Positions 12,529 to 25,767 of a DNA stretch of 64,000 nucleotides are shown here, one piece after another. The notes beneath the pieces are model-generated. The model was not told the origin of the DNA, did not search any database, and saw only the letters and a program-made list of their open reading frames with translations. Made by a program: the position numbers and the translations under genes. Source of the DNA: Schistosoma haematobium (lineage: Eukaryota; Platyhelminthes; Trematoda; Strigeidida; Schistosomatidae); NCBI RefSeq assembly GCF_000699445.3, contig NC_067196.1, positions 28,351,116-28,415,115 of the forward strand, given 5' to 3'. Positions within the stretch are counted from its first letter, which is position 1. Each line of letters begins with the position of its first letter.

Positions 12529-13660
12529 GAATAAGATTATTGTTACTGACACTCGTAGTAGTAGCAATAGTAGCAGTAGTAGTACCAGCAGCAGTAGTAG
12601 TATTGAATAGATCTAAATGTGCCTGATGTGAAGGTAAATTACCTGATACAGGGAATGTATAATTTGCTTGTGAATTGCAATATGGGTAAAATGATTTAAT
12701 TAAGTTGTGGTTATTATTATTATTACTATTATTACTATGAATAGTTTCATGTTCAGAATTATGTAACCGACTGTTGTTAGTTGAGTATTTACTAGTATCA
12801 TTATTCTGATCTAATATATCCAATGGAAATCTCAACTGATGCGATGACGATGCTGACGATGAAGATGACGGTACTAATTGTGTATTCATAGGGTGCGATG
12901 AACTCTGTGAATGATGACGATGATGATGATGAGGAGGATTCGACCGCTGTTGTTGCTGGTTTTCTTGTTGTGATTGTAGTTGATGTGGAAATGAGTGTTG
13001 AATTTGTGTTGTTAAGTGTAAAGAATAATTATTGGAAAAATTTTCCGCATTCATTTGTTGCTGTTTACAAGTTGAATTTTGTGATGCATAAATAGTAGTT
13101 GGAATAGTTGAAGGATTATCAGTTGAATTCAGTGTATTAAATGTACGGTGTTCTAATGGGATCATATTATTTCCTGAATTATCACATTTATATAAATCAC
13201 ATTTATCATTATTGTTACTTAATACTGTTCTTGCAAGATTCGAATTTAACGGTAACTGATTACTAGGTTTTGTAAAACTATTACAAGAAGCTAAACTATT
13301 ATTTCGTGTTATTCGTTCCAATTCTGTTGGATTCCCTGATATGAAACTATTATCCAATGCTTTTAATGTTGATACAGGAGTAGTAATTGACAGTGAACAT
13401 CCAGGTTGATGTCTAGATGGTAATAAATAAGGTGTACAATTACTGAAATCACCATCTTGTGAACAGCATAAATTATGGATCATACTTGGCTGTTGCCCAT
13501 GTTCGTCACTACGACTGTATGGGGAATCCGATGGTGAATTAATCGTACTTGACAGTTTACTTGTATCTTCTTGCCATTTGTCTAGTGATCGACGACGAGC
13601 ATTCATAAAAAAATTTGCTACTGTTGAAACTTGTAATCCAAGTTGTTGAGCTATTGTAGA
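11687..13660 (-). CDS. onecut: ONECUT homeobox factor, coding exon 4 (homeodomain C-half and long tail)
   Basis: Encodes residues 766-1422 and the TGA stop. It opens in phase 0 after a TTTTCTAG acceptor with STIAQQLGLQVSTVANFF, then MNARRRSLDKW, the recognition helix. Phe48 and Met50 of the homeodomain are the known ONECUT signature and are both present. After DKWQED comes a tail of about 625 residues with no recognisable domain: His/Gln-rich stretches, several Asn runs (one of about 12 residues) coded by pure AAT repeats, and a strongly acidic Asp/Glu segment near the C-terminus. That tail is far longer than I would expect after a ONECUT homeodomain. The Met at 13606 is an internal residue, not a start. 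A polyadenylation signal AATAAA at 11091-11086 is one candidate, giving a 3' UTR of about 0.6 kb, but several others occur. Confidence 0.95.
12324..12528 (-). repeat. Coding (AAT)n microsatellites encoding polyasparagine
   Basis: Two pure trinucleotide runs inside ONECUT exon 4, at about 12324-12349 and 12491-12528, give Asn runs of about 9 and 12 residues. Because they are uninterrupted they are likely length-polymorphic without shifting frame. Confidence 0.85.
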
Positions 13661-16600
13661 CTAGAAAATCATAAATAAATGCAAAATAAAATTGTTTTTA
13701 TCGATTTGTTGAGAACATTAGTTCACCCATAAGATATGGGCCGACTTCAGCTAAACAATCACTGGTGCAATCAGTGTCCGATGATGAAAAGCTCGAAACA
13801 ATAAAACAAAAACTGTTCAATGCTCCTTTGTTTTCACTGTTTCGCTAATTGTAATAGGTCCACAAAAAAGGATTAATAAAAAAATTTATATCGAGTTCCA
13901 GGTCAGTGATATAAATATTTAAGATCCTTTAGGGAAGTTCGTTTGTCCCTTATTCTATCCTTAGTTCGGTTTCAAGTGTGCAGTACTGAGAAGTCTTATA
14001 CTGGGAAAATACAGCTATTTATTGCTTTCTGGTTTTCAATGGGCCTCTAGCTATTTTCAGTCAGAGACGCAAAGGATTTATCAGCTAAACTAAACTCAAA
14101 CAACCTCTCAACAATTAAGCGAACTTTTTAGAAATTTAATCTCTAAAACATAATAATGTTGAAACAATATTTTCTGTTTGTATTACTGACATTATTAAAA
14201 ATTGAACATTAATTCATTTTATTAATAGTTTAATTACTTCCATTTGGAATGTTCTGATCATATGGAGGTGTATGATATATTTTATAGTTAATAATATTTT
14301 AAGAAATGTACCGTTATTATTTTAATTCGTTCTTTTATATATCATCATCAGTAAATAGTTGGCAGTATAATCACCATATTATTGTTATCATCATCGTGAT
14401 TATCATGAACGGATTATTATATATATTGTCTACACTGTATGTCTAATTACAAATACACAGACAAACACACATATGGCTACATGGACTCACACAATAACAA
14501 TATACAGTTTTATTTATAGATACACGATTAAATAATGAGCAAATGGTGAAACACACTCAACTACACAAGTATACTCACGTAAACAATCTTTTAATGAAGC
14601 ATACCAACACCCACTAAACGAACCAGTCTTTATTTAAACTATTCTCAACATATAAGACAGTTAAGAGTTGAAAAGAATATAAAGAAATAACAGATGATGA
14701 AAAGAAAAAAGTAGAGATACAACTTGATTTTCAAGAGTGTGGTCTTATTTTGCGTGAGCCAGGTGTACTCTTCATAGACATATTCCCACGAGAGAAGCAG
14801 TTTTTCACCATTAACATTATTATTATTATTATTGATACTATTAATACTGTTTAGTATTACCCTTATTTCTCGTTTTTCCTATACTTTATGCAATGTTGAT
14901 GTTTTATTTTCCAGTCACATCATTTCTCATTTAAAATGATAAAAGAAAAATATTTCTCACCTTTATTTCACTAAAAAATATGTTTTTTTTTTAAAATGTT
15001 TTATTTTGTGTTTAGCAGACTGGACATAGTACTTGTCATGTTGCTCCTCTTTTTTTCTTGTACTCTACATATTATCATCGTTTTCTTTGCTTTATTCAAA
15101 AAAGGATAATTAGATTGGGTTTCTTTTTTTTAAAAGAAACAATGAGGTAACCACAGTAAGTCGATTTGATAGACTATCCTTCATTACCTTTATTACCTAG
15201 TGGAAATTTTAGTTATTTTCTGGTAGTTTTTTTGGTAGTATTATCATCTCTTATTTTGAAGAATTAATAATAATAATAAAAAACCATATAGGTCAATAAT
15301 AATTATTAACTTTTATCTTGAAATCAATTAATTTCAACTACGAGTAGTATAATTTGCATATACCGACCAGATGATGATGATACTGAATGTATTTGTTACA
15401 TTTTGGCAAATTTATTGACTGATTAATTGTTTAAGTAAGTTTCCTTCAAATAACGAAGGAAATACATCGTATCATTGAAGAATAATTCAAGAAAATTTAA
15501 TAAAGAAAATTCCTGTTTCGATTATGTCATTTGTTTAAACTGTACAATTGTATTTATAGGTAATTCTTATAAATAGTAGTCTACGATAAAACGGAGAAGT
15601 GTTGTGTTGTTAAAAAGTATAATTAACAACAGAATACTATATTCGATATTTAAAACATTTTATTATTGATTATAACTTCTTTGAATGAGATGACAATCCC
15701 TTAACTTATTACGGACTACTATATGTAGAGTTTAATTATAAATGCAACTACATAGTCTAAGTAAATAATATGTCTGAGAAGAAACTTTCTTTCACTGAAG
15801 TGTCTTTGAATCGTATTTTTGTAGATTAAGATAATGAAACTGAGATTTTAATTCACTTGTGATGGATTTTTAGAGATTAGATCAATTTGTCAGTGGTATT
15901 CGTTATGTTTAGATATCAGTTCAGGTATGAATAAAAAAAATCTGAGTCCCACACTATGATAAAATACTTGTTCAGTTCTTTTTGCTTTTCAGTACTATTT
16001 CAACTGATATAAATACATGACGAATACCATCCAGAACCTGAAATTTATTAACCATGTGTCGATCTGTTTATTTGTCAACGATTTCAACATAACAAGGTTG
16101 TTTACTTTTTAAATTTATAAATGAGCTGTTCAAAGGTGAAAGTTAAGATTTCCAGGTAAACAAATTTAAGCTTCTGAATTCATGAACAAGGATTGCTTGA
16201 GTGAATCCGTTGTGTTAGTGATGCGCTCCAGTGGTCCTAATCTGAGCATATAGAGCTGGCTGAAATAAAATTAGGCTGGATGAAAGCTGATAATACGAAG
16301 ATTAGAAATACAATTCATAAGCTTTGTGGGGTCAAGTATAAATCTTTTTGGAAATTTCCGGGACTTATTATAGTGTCTTAAGACTTTTACGAAAGGTTTC
16401 ACAAAAATTTCAGCCATTTTTCCATTTACTACAATAAGTAGATAGACGTAACAACATATATCATACAAAAATAGGTTGGTTTTGATTGTCACTTTTCTCA
16501 CTATCATGAAAGAAAGGAATACTGAACAAGTAACAGAAGAGAACACAAGTTGACAATAACTCTTTCGTTTAATAATGATCGAAGTTTATTCTCGCGAGTT

Positions 16601-18247
16601 TTGCTTATTATGTCATATCCCATCATATGTAACGTAACTCTTTTTGTTTTCATATCCCCTATCCCTCTAACAACAATTTCTACTTTTAACTGAAACTCAA
16701 ATATTTTTATAGGCTACACAATAAATTAGTCAATAAAGTATTTCAAGGTAAATAACACTATTCAATAATCAGAAGACTTTTAACAATATCTGACCTTAAG
16801 GGGGAACATTTCAAACTTGACTGGTTTTATACATGGTTTCTTCTTGCAAAAAAATAAAATTAGCTTTCACCGTCTTACATTCATCACCACGTTAATAATT
16901 CATTAAAACTAAAAGTTTCAGTTGAGTAGCTAAACTGGAGTTTCAACGTACTGTAAAAATTACTTGTCGAATGACAACATAAGATCTGTGATATTCTATA
17001 AAACAGTCGGTAATACGAATTCAAGCTATTCCCAGAAAAAAAACATGGAAATTCTTCTTGTAGAACCTCTTGTTGTCCTCTTTTTCTTATAGAATAACAT
17101 GATCTAACACTTTTTAGACCATTTTCATTTGCGTATGTTTTCCTAGCTATGGTTCACTCCATAATTTACATCAACTGATACGCAAAACAAAATGGACGGC
17201 AAAGAAAAATGAATCACATATGAATTCTTTTAACAGCAATAAGACATAAACACATAAAATGTATACGTTATATTTACTCGCTTATTTATGTTTGTTATAG
17301 GTAATAAAATTCACAACGAAGAGGCATTATATTTACTTGACACATCTATTTTTTGATTGCGACCATAAGTTGATTGGTGTTAGACCACCACAGAAAACCT
17401 GATCACGCAATTCCGTGAACTGGTTGAAGTTAGACATTAACACCGTTGAATGCCGATTCACTGGTCTGGGGGTTAAGCATTCTCACGCGAGATCGAGGGT
17501 TCTGGGTTCGAATCCCGAGTGAATATGGTTGCTTAGTCAAGTAAATTATATAGTTATTTGTTTAGTTCTAGTTTTAAAGACCTAAATACGACACTTGGAT
17601 TTCAAGGTAGTTGTATATTAATACTATACAAGCGCAATGGTAAAGAACTAAGTATATTCATATCAAAAGCTCATGATATCACCGTTTATCAGCAGTTAAC
17701 ATTGTTTAGGTTTTTGAAAAGCTAGCAACTATCAATTAGAAATCTGTTGTTTCAAAGTTCAACAACTTAAATCGATACATCGATGACTCAAGCTATTCAT
17801 TGTTCATGTCAATGGTAAATCTCATAAACTGTTCCCAGAAGGTTTTGAAGAAATGATGTACACATAGTTCTTATCGAAAACCAGAAATCCTTATTTACTT
17901 ACATCATATACTTAATTAATTCGTATTATCAATACAAAAACACTTTGTGTATGAATTTTACTGAGTCTATTCGGAAACCATTGAAGTGACAGAGTCATAA
18001 TGGACTCAGAAATATCACAAATTCCTGACACCACATATATATGTTTACAAAATCCAACATCTTAGATTTGAAAATCTTATTTAACATAATGGAAAGTTAT
18101 TTTGGAATTATTTTTAAAAAAATTGAATGGAAATCAAATGTTTCCCACTAAAAAATGTTGAATTATTTCGTCACAACTAATGCATAATCACGTACGCGAT
18201 ATAAAACAATAAGAAACTTTCTTTTAGCTTCTTAACACTTAAATTAC
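13661..18247 (-). other. ONECUT intron 3 (4.6 kb), splitting the homeodomain
   Basis: Phase-0 intron between homeodomain residues of helix 2 (…KEMQ) and the following STIAQQ segment. GT donor at 18247, AG acceptor at 13662-13661. It holds one tRNA-related SINE (17.37-17.53 kb) and otherwise AT-rich sequence with short simple repeats and no supported gene. Confidence 0.9.
17368..17530 (+). mobile_element. SINE 5' part with tRNA-like A and B boxes
   Basis: Plus-strand copy containing GGTTGAAGTTAGACATTAAC, an A-box-like CTGGTCTGGGGGTTAAGC and B box GGTTCGAATCC (17505-17515). A fragment of the family's other end (GTTAGACCACCACAGAAAACC) sits upstream, which suggests a rearranged or nested insertion. 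The hammerhead part is missing. It lies within ONECUT intron 3. Confidence 0.75.
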
Positions 18248-18399
18248 CTGCATTTCTTTACTAGGTCGCTTAGTTTCTTTAAATATAGCCTGCAAAGTTC
18301 GTCTTTGTATATCAGTAAAAACAAGACGTGGTTTTTTAGGCTGACGACTTTCTGACAATTTGATTTGTTCTGATTCTTTTCGTTTACATACTACAGGAC
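18248..18399 (-). CDS. onecut: ONECUT homeobox factor, coding exon 3 (linker and homeodomain N-half)
   Basis: A 152-bp exon with no ATG of its own. It completes Gly715 and encodes residues 716-765. A basic linker (CKRKESEQ...) leads into KKPRLVFTDIQRRTLQAIF and KETKRPSKEMQ, which are helices 1 and 2 of the ONECUT homeodomain (starting about residue 736). The acceptor is ATATTTCAG ending at 18400; the donor is GTAATT starting at 18247. Entering phase matches the one base left by exon 2, and it leaves in phase 0. It is separated from the CUT exon by a 24.2-kb intron packed with transposons, so an automatic gene predictor could easily miss it. Confidence 0.95.
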
Positions 18400-18539
18400 C
18401 TGAAATATATGAAAGAAATAAAATCGTTCTTAAAGATCAACTGTTAGAAATAAAAATAGACGAAATATAAGAAAGTAAAAAAATGAGGTTAGTATAGGGG
18501 TTTGCAGGGATTACTAAATGTTAATGAGATCACGAACTA

Positions 18540-19070
18540 ACTTAGGTTAAACAATTACACCATCAGATATCGGCCAGTTTGTCTAATGGTCAAGCCTTCG
18601 CCTTGAGAGCTAAGGGTTCTGAGTTTAGTCTTCAGTGGGCTGCTGAAAACCTTACCTGAGGGGTCCCGTATTACTACTATTACTACTAGCACTTAAGCCT
18701 GTTACCACTCTCTAAGCACAGACCACCGATCAGGAATCTCTAACCAACTCTGTCCTGGTCTTTCCATTCTAATTGTTGCCAAGTGCTTATAATAATGGTC
18801 TTAATGACTTTCTCCGATTCCTAACGCCGTGTGTTCTTTGATTTGGCTCTTCTTTTGCCAGTCTGCAGATACTTGTTCTTCCTCCCAAATCTTTCAAAAA
18901 AGAACGTGGATTGTCTTTGGAGTTACTCTGTATTTTATCTCAGTGATTCAGATGGTATTCCGTCTGATCCCACTGCTTTGTCATTCGTCAATTGCCTAGT
19001 GAACTTTCTGATTTCGATTGTTAGTGCGGTAACGTTTATGGGAAGGTCTGTGTGTGCAGAATTTAAGTAA
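18540..19070 (-). mobile_element. RTE/SR2-like LINE remnant, antisense
   Basis: Read on the minus strand, about 19045-18955 gives EIRKFTRQLTNDKAVGSDGI followed by PSE, the entry motif of an RTE reverse transcriptase. About 18765-18715 resembles the very C-terminus (DRVG...GGLC) that also ends the copy at 58.4 kb. Most of the reverse transcriptase between them is deleted. A tRNA-like stretch at 18568-18640 (GGTTCTGAGTTTAGTC) may be a separate SINE scrap. The fragment lies immediately upstream, in intron 2, of ONECUT exon 3. Confidence 0.7.
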
Positions 19071-22000
19071 ACGAAATTATTTCATAAAGAAACCTAATAC
19101 CTTAGTACTTGTTCAGTTTCTGTTTAACCGAGGTTATTTAATTTAATCAATATTATGAATAATATACACTCTTTACTTTTAGTAAGGTTAGAAAGATACT
19201 GTTCAAACAAACAATACTGTACCATAAATAAACATTAGATGTATCAAATCTCTTTAAAAAAGTCAAACATTTATTCTTACCTGATTTATAATAAAAAATA
19301 AATGAGTTCATTATGAGACATAGATTACTTGGTATATTAATCACGATTTTATTAACTATTGTTCACTTTGATTACCAGTATTCGTCAGTGGCGATTTTAA
19401 ACGTTAATTAAGTGAAAGCTCAGTCTAAAGAGCACCTACTAAGCCTTAGTATCATTTCAATTTTAAATGTGAATAGAATCAAGTCATAATAATAGAAAAC
19501 TGATAATATAGAATGAACCACTAGATGACATCAAAAATCTTACCTGCGAATTCAAACGTGAAATAATATTTTCTCAAGAGATTCAGATTCAAAACCAATA
19601 TAAAACAGAGTTGTGTTCACCAAGTTATGATAAGCAAAGATACATCATGTAGAAATTATTACTGGTTTGATGCGAAATTCAAAATGAAATAAGGGAAGCA
19701 CATAGTTACCGCACTATTTATTCAGTACAAATTCAGTCCTTTCTATGATTCATTTATTTAACCAGTGAAATAAAACAAACTGGTACTAAGTAGTTTCATG
19801 TAAAACATTGATAAAATTTTACAGTTTCTGTTTTTCCATATCAGTATTTGATTTTATTCAAATATTCTAATATGGTTAAAACCACAAAGTATAAATATAC
19901 AATCAAGAAAAATATATTTATTTTACTCACCAGTATATCTCAGATCAGATTCTGCTAGACGATTCATATACAAAGATAAATTGAAATAAAAAAATTTTTT
20001 TTTGAATTAATTACAGAATTTATTGTTGTTCTTTTATAAATTTTACTAAATTCAGTATGATATACTATCAGTACTATTTATCAATAGTGAGAAATGAACT
20101 CGTGTTTCATTGGATTTAACAAGATATGATACACTGTTTTATAAACTAACTAACTATATATATCCACTATTCACTGATCAAAATAAGGATAAACTATGTT
20201 TCAAAATTTTTCTACATAGTTTGTAAACAAAGTCTAAAATACCATGCACTCATTAAAACTGGTAATATTCCGAGACTTGTCTAATTGAGGGATAATATTT
20301 TTATTGCGAACCATGATAAGTTAAAGTACCAGTGTTTATCAGAGATTTGTTGAATAAACTTAACTTTGCAGTCCGTGATTATTGAGTAGTTTGTAATCAA
20401 AACTTATACTGTGATATAATTTCATTTCTTACGGTTTCATAACGAAAGATTTACTGAAAAGTCAATTAATTTAAGCCCAGTTTTGGCTATGTTTAACTTC
20501 AGTTGTTTTGCAATATGCTTTGTCATCTTAGATTTAAGCCTTTTCATAATTCACAAACTGAGTGACCTCACGAATTTCAGTTACCTAAACTAGAATGACG
20601 TAATTACCTGGTGAAAAATAGGTCTGTCTAAGTCTAGCTGGATCAGTTCACGAGGTCACTGAATGCTGATATGAGTTGTGTAGAGAGATACATACTTCTT
20701 GGTATTAGTTTTTGATGTATTTATAGTTTGTAATTGGTGACTAAAAGTGATGCAGATGAAAATCGTCCGTAGTTGTTCAAATAAGTACACTACTTATCTC
20801 CCAGTTCTTGAGTTCAATATTATTGCCGTTGTTCCTTATTCGAATTAGGTTTAAAGTCCTCATTAATACTATAAAATGGATTACTGTGGTCTTTATTTAT
20901 TAATTTCTAGACCCTATTATGGTGTGAATTCGAACCGACATACAATTATGTCCGAATTCAACATTGTCTATGACTAACAAGTACAGCCACTTTATCCCTT
21001 AAATAGCTTTCCAGATAATCCTAAGTGGTAATTAAAACTACCTTCAGGGTATGTTGTTATAAGTTATTAAGGCAGGCCACCAGTAAACGCTGCTTTATTA
21101 TCTAGAAAGAAAACTAAAGGATTACTATTTAGTTACAGTACAGTCTTTCCATTCTTACCTAATTACTTGATATATTCAGATTTTCAAAATGAGAAATTAA
21201 CTAGTCCTGACACCCATAAAAATCAGAAAACTCACCTATTGCATAGCAATTACATCTCACACAAGGTTATCAATTTGAAATTACAAACAGAACATTGATC
21301 TAGATGCTTTTTTATTCACCTGGTCTCAACTAATAAGTGCATTTTATTACCACATTTTATCTAAAACAATCATGATAATTTCAAAACACACTATATCTTA
21401 CTAGTTCCTGATAAAACATGTCTCAAGGATATTCTGATGATAATTCTGAATAAATCTAATGATTAATCAGGATACTAACACTCTGTATTTAAAAAAAATA
21501 TACAACCCCAATAGCCAATAACATATAACAGTGTAGTTCTCCCATTTGTCAAAAATGCTTGACAATATTTATATAACTTTATTGTCAAATATATATGGAT
21601 GCAATCTGGTTATACGTTTATTTGTATGTTGAACGTGTTGGAGATGCCAGATACTCAGAAGCCAATTGTCCTATTGTTGTGTTGCTGACCTTCGTACCGT
21701 TTGCTGTTTTCAGGTGATATCGTAATCTCTACGAACGTAGCAAACGACAACGTGATGATTTTATCCATTTCAGACAGAAATACTAGAAACAAAGCTAGAT
21801 TTCCCATCTGTATAAACCACTATGGTATTTGGATTTCGTATGTTGTAAATTCTACTATACCTAATATTCTACATAGACATTTTCGGTTGAAAGTGACATT
21901 CTTTACCGATGAATAAACATAAATCATGAAAAGCTTTAAAAACCATCAAAATTATCAGATTTATTTGATAAACATCTAATCAAATAATTATCGTTTATTA

Positions 22001-22255
22001 TGCATATTGAATACATTCCAACACCCTAAGCTTTATTGATGTATACAACAACATAAAATACTTAAAATCAAACATTCTTATGTGTAAACTACTCTGTCCA
22101 ATTTATATTACTTTATCCATTATGAAACAATGAAATTATTAAATCTCCTAATGCAACACGAAAAAGATAAATTCTGGGGAAACAACTGGGAAAGGTAGAT
22201 AAATACGACTGAAATACAATGTATTTCTATTCAGTCAATAATACTTCAATCAACT

Positions 22256-22540
22256 GGGCGAGACTATAATTTATGGAAGAACCAATCACGTATAAGATAA
22301 CAGGTCTCGGATTTTGGCGCGACATTCACTCATTCATCCGGATAAATAGAGTTTTGGCATTACAGCTGATGTCAGTTCGTGGTGGAAACCACAAATCTAA
22401 TTTCTAACCTTAATCATCAACTGTAAATCATAATTCTAATTCCTCACACAGGTTTATAACCCTCATTTGATCCTGGTTATAAGGTGGACACTCTCATGGT
22501 CAGTCTGGCGCCGCCCAAAGGTCGTCCATAAATTATACTC
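22256..22540. mobile_element. Merlin-type MITE
   Basis: About 285-bp non-coding element whose ends, GGGCGAGACTATAATTTATG at the left and an imperfect complement at 22525-22540, match the inverted repeats of the Merlin copy at 8.7-9.5 kb. Just inside the right end CAAAGGTCGTCCATAAATT also matches Merlin. It is therefore probably a deletion derivative mobilised by Merlin transposase. No clear target duplication. Confidence 0.8.
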
Positions 22541-23429
22541 TTATGAATAATTAATATAACAAGACATTATTTCATACTACATTCTAAACATTTAATCCAG
22601 AATATTAAGAACTCTCTGTTTAATAAACTGGACGGTAATATATACAGCATATAAAGTTTGAATATCACTTAAAATTACAAGAACACTTGTATTCGTATAC
22701 ATGATAATGGAATTTTACAGGATCCTAAAGTTTTGTGATGACTGGAACATTTGAGGACAAAAAGAATAGTGTAAAACAAACTGATAAAAATGCATAAGTT
22801 CAATTTTCTGCACATTTTATAAGCAAAACACTGAGGTAAAATATAAAATAAGGGAGATATCCAGCTAAGTATTAAAAAACTCATGAGGTAATGAGAGACA
22901 AACAAATTTAGAATTTAAAATTTTAAAAAATGGAGATAAAACATTGAACGAATTTAATTAGACCACTATGATGATAAAGAGAGTTAGTATTACTAATTTT
23001 TCAAGTTAAAGAGCTTTTAGAGATTCCTCGTATCGAAGTTAAGCTTCGTCATGAACTAACTTCAGTTGGAAAATCCCTGAAAATCATGAGTCACTGGGTG
23101 TTATTTCGTATTAATTCTCAACTATCCAGCTATGTGGTACAATGCTGGAAATTTTTTATATAAGATTGAAAGTTTCAGTTATTCTGGGCTTTTGATAAAA
23201 ATTAACTTTGATCTAATAAGTTCAACAAGTAAAAATTGGATACAAATATTTACTTTTACACATAATGTTTAACAATTTCAACTGTCAAGTCAAAATTATT
23301 TGACAGCAGGGAAAAATATTTAATTCCTTTAAATCTGATACTTTTCGTCTTAAATATTCGGTATGATAGACTGTCTCAACGACAGAATTTAGTTGTCCGA
23401 TCTTTTCTGGATTTTTAGTATTCGTGGAC

Positions 23430-23650
23430 TGTATCAATCACGGATTGAAAACCACAGAGAACCAAATAACTGTTTCTCCCTATTATTGGACTCCTCACAT
23501 TTAAAACTCTGCCAAGAATCGAATTCAAGATCTTCGGGTTTCGTGATGAACCCTTAACCATAAATATCACGAAGTTAGTGTCCTACACATATGAACTCCG
23601 GTCACGGCTTCTCACTTGACCTCAGGGAACATCTTCACTTAAGTCACTGA
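23430..23650 (-). mobile_element. Strongly decayed SINE remnant
   Basis: Minus-strand resemblance in order to the SINE family: an AAACCACAGAGAACC block, a hammerhead-like TGTTTCTCCC...TTGGACTCCTCA segment, and a degenerate B-box complement AATCGAATTC. Too diverged to be certain. Confidence 0.38.
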
Positions 23651-25429
23651 TGTTTCCACTAGCTTGATATTATGAAGACACGAATTTCCATACTACTAAG
23701 CCACCTGTTTTTATTCCCTAAATATATTAATATACTTCTAGTTTTGTTTTCAACAGACATACTCAAATTCGTTCTTTAAAGCTATATACAACTAAAATAA
23801 AAGTTGAAAGTAATTTAAAAATCACTTGGAAGATTTATTTTGTGGTAACCTGATCTGTTGGGAGAAATGTAAACTATCTTCGAGAATAAAGCATTGGTTA
23901 TTTAATCAAATAATTACTGGATCTTTTGAGTGATATGGCATTAATAAAACAAAATACATAACCTTATGAAGTCACCTACAGTTGCGTATATAAATTTACG
24001 TGTGTTTGTGAGAGCAAGTACACAAGGAGTACTGAGAAGTTTTTACAGGGTTTTCAGGACATGTTCTTCTAAATATATCCATGAAAAGAAGAAACGCCCT
24101 TATAAATATAGTCCCCAGACAGCTAATGAATATTCCATATGAAGTGGATATTTATAACGCACTCGAAACGACTAACAAACAATGGACATCACTCTTAATT
24201 TGCTTCGAACTGACTATCGACATGAAGTATTTCCGAGTTAAACTTGAGTTTACAAAAGAAAAATTTGGTGAACTTGATTGTCTTCAAACAAATTCATCAA
24301 TTGCACGCCCTTACTTTTATCTATTCCCAGGTTTTTACCATCTGAGTTAATTCTATCCATTCTATGCTATTCAATTATGTAACACTTATTTTTATTTCAA
24401 ATATCTTGTGATTCCACCACACCTACTTTATCTAGTTACATTTTTTTACATGAAAATATTCATCATTCTCAATTACAATGTATAATATACATTTTGAGTG
24501 GTTCATCAAACAGACTTCTGTTTCAATTTGATCGACCTTACTATTCTAAACTTTAATTCTTAACGTTAAGTTATTTACAACTTACAATCCTGTATTTCTT
24601 ACTGTCCATTATCTTGTTAAAAATTATCCAGTGAATCAGATTCATGTGACAAATTTATCCATAATTTTTGAGACCATATTACTCAATCTATATTTATCTT
24701 TTATTTTGTTTTCTACACTTATGCTTCTTATCAATGTCATCTTTTTTTGTTGTTGTTGTAAATTTCATCTTTCTGTCTATACAACTACAAATTATTGACA
24801 ATTTGAACCTGTAATACTTTATATAAGATTCTATTAAAATAAACTATATATATTTCCGTAATTCACAGTACATTGCTTACAATAAATAAGGCATATAAGT
24901 TCAATGTCCTAAGCATTACAATTAATTTCAAGTTAACCAGCTGGTGGTTTATTTATTACTTCTTAGAACAAGATAGAAACGAAAAAAGAGAGATATAATT
25001 AATCAACATATCTTAGCATGTTTGTTTGTTTGTATGTTTGTTCGTTGTTGTTGTTGGTGGTGGTGGTGTTGTGTTTTTTTTCTTTCAACAATGCACTGTT
25101 AAAACTATCATGCACTTATTCGATTAGAATACATCATACAATTTAATAAAATAAAATCATCCCTTCTTTTTTGAAAAAAAACGTTAAATTTCCTTTTCAG
25201 TTTAGAAATATACTACTTCATTTATCTTGTTTTAATTCTATTTTGTATTGAAAATAATTAAATGAATTATTTTATTTATCCCAATAAACAAAAGTGCATT
25301 CGTTTGTGATTTAAGAAAAAAGAAAAAAAAGGCATAAATAACACATTGACTCATTAGTTTTATTTTAAGTGATAAGTTGAAAGATGTAATTATGTATAGT
25401 GTTGTGGTGTGTGCTACTTATATTGATAT

Positions 25430-25700
25430 AAGTAGTATATGACGCAAGTCAGGAATGTAATGTCTGGCAGCAGAAGATGAGGGAAGATCAAGAAAGCAAG
25501 AGCGGGAATAGAATGCAATTTGTATAAAAATGCAAGGACAATGAAGTCTGAGGCATTTTGAAACAATTGGTGGACATTTTGCAAATTAACAATTTAATAT
25601 ATAGTTCTCAGATTTTATTGAGATGCTCTGTAATTTTATGCTAAATACATTCGATTGTCCCCACCCGTGTTCTGTTCACTACAGCATGATCATTTCTTAT
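25430..25700. repeat. Possible dispersed repeat upstream of the Penelope-like fragment
   Basis: Less AT-rich patch (GGCAGCAGAAGATGAGGGAA, GTGGACATTTTGCAAATTAAC) that resembles, from memory, a common schistosome dispersed sequence. No second copy was found in this window. Confidence 0.3.
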
Positions 25701-25767
25701 ATCATTTACAATTTATGCATAGATTTTATATTATTCTGTAAAATTAACTTGTCATAGAATAAATACA

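Noticed and set aside
11995..13095. Plus-strand reading frames opposite ONECUT exon 4
   Set aside because: They are mirror images of Asn/Asp/His-rich low-complexity codons on the minus strand, with no independent support.
13765..13805. Hammerhead-like CCGATGATG...CTCGAAAC
   Set aside because: First core block is mutated and no stem II or stem I pairing can be drawn.
17455..17525. Possible tRNA gene
   Set aside because: Has A and B boxes but no acceptor stem or anticodon arm of a real tRNA; it is the tRNA-related head of a SINE.
24081..24350. 89-codon plus-strand frame
   Set aside because: No family, no upstream or downstream exon evidence.
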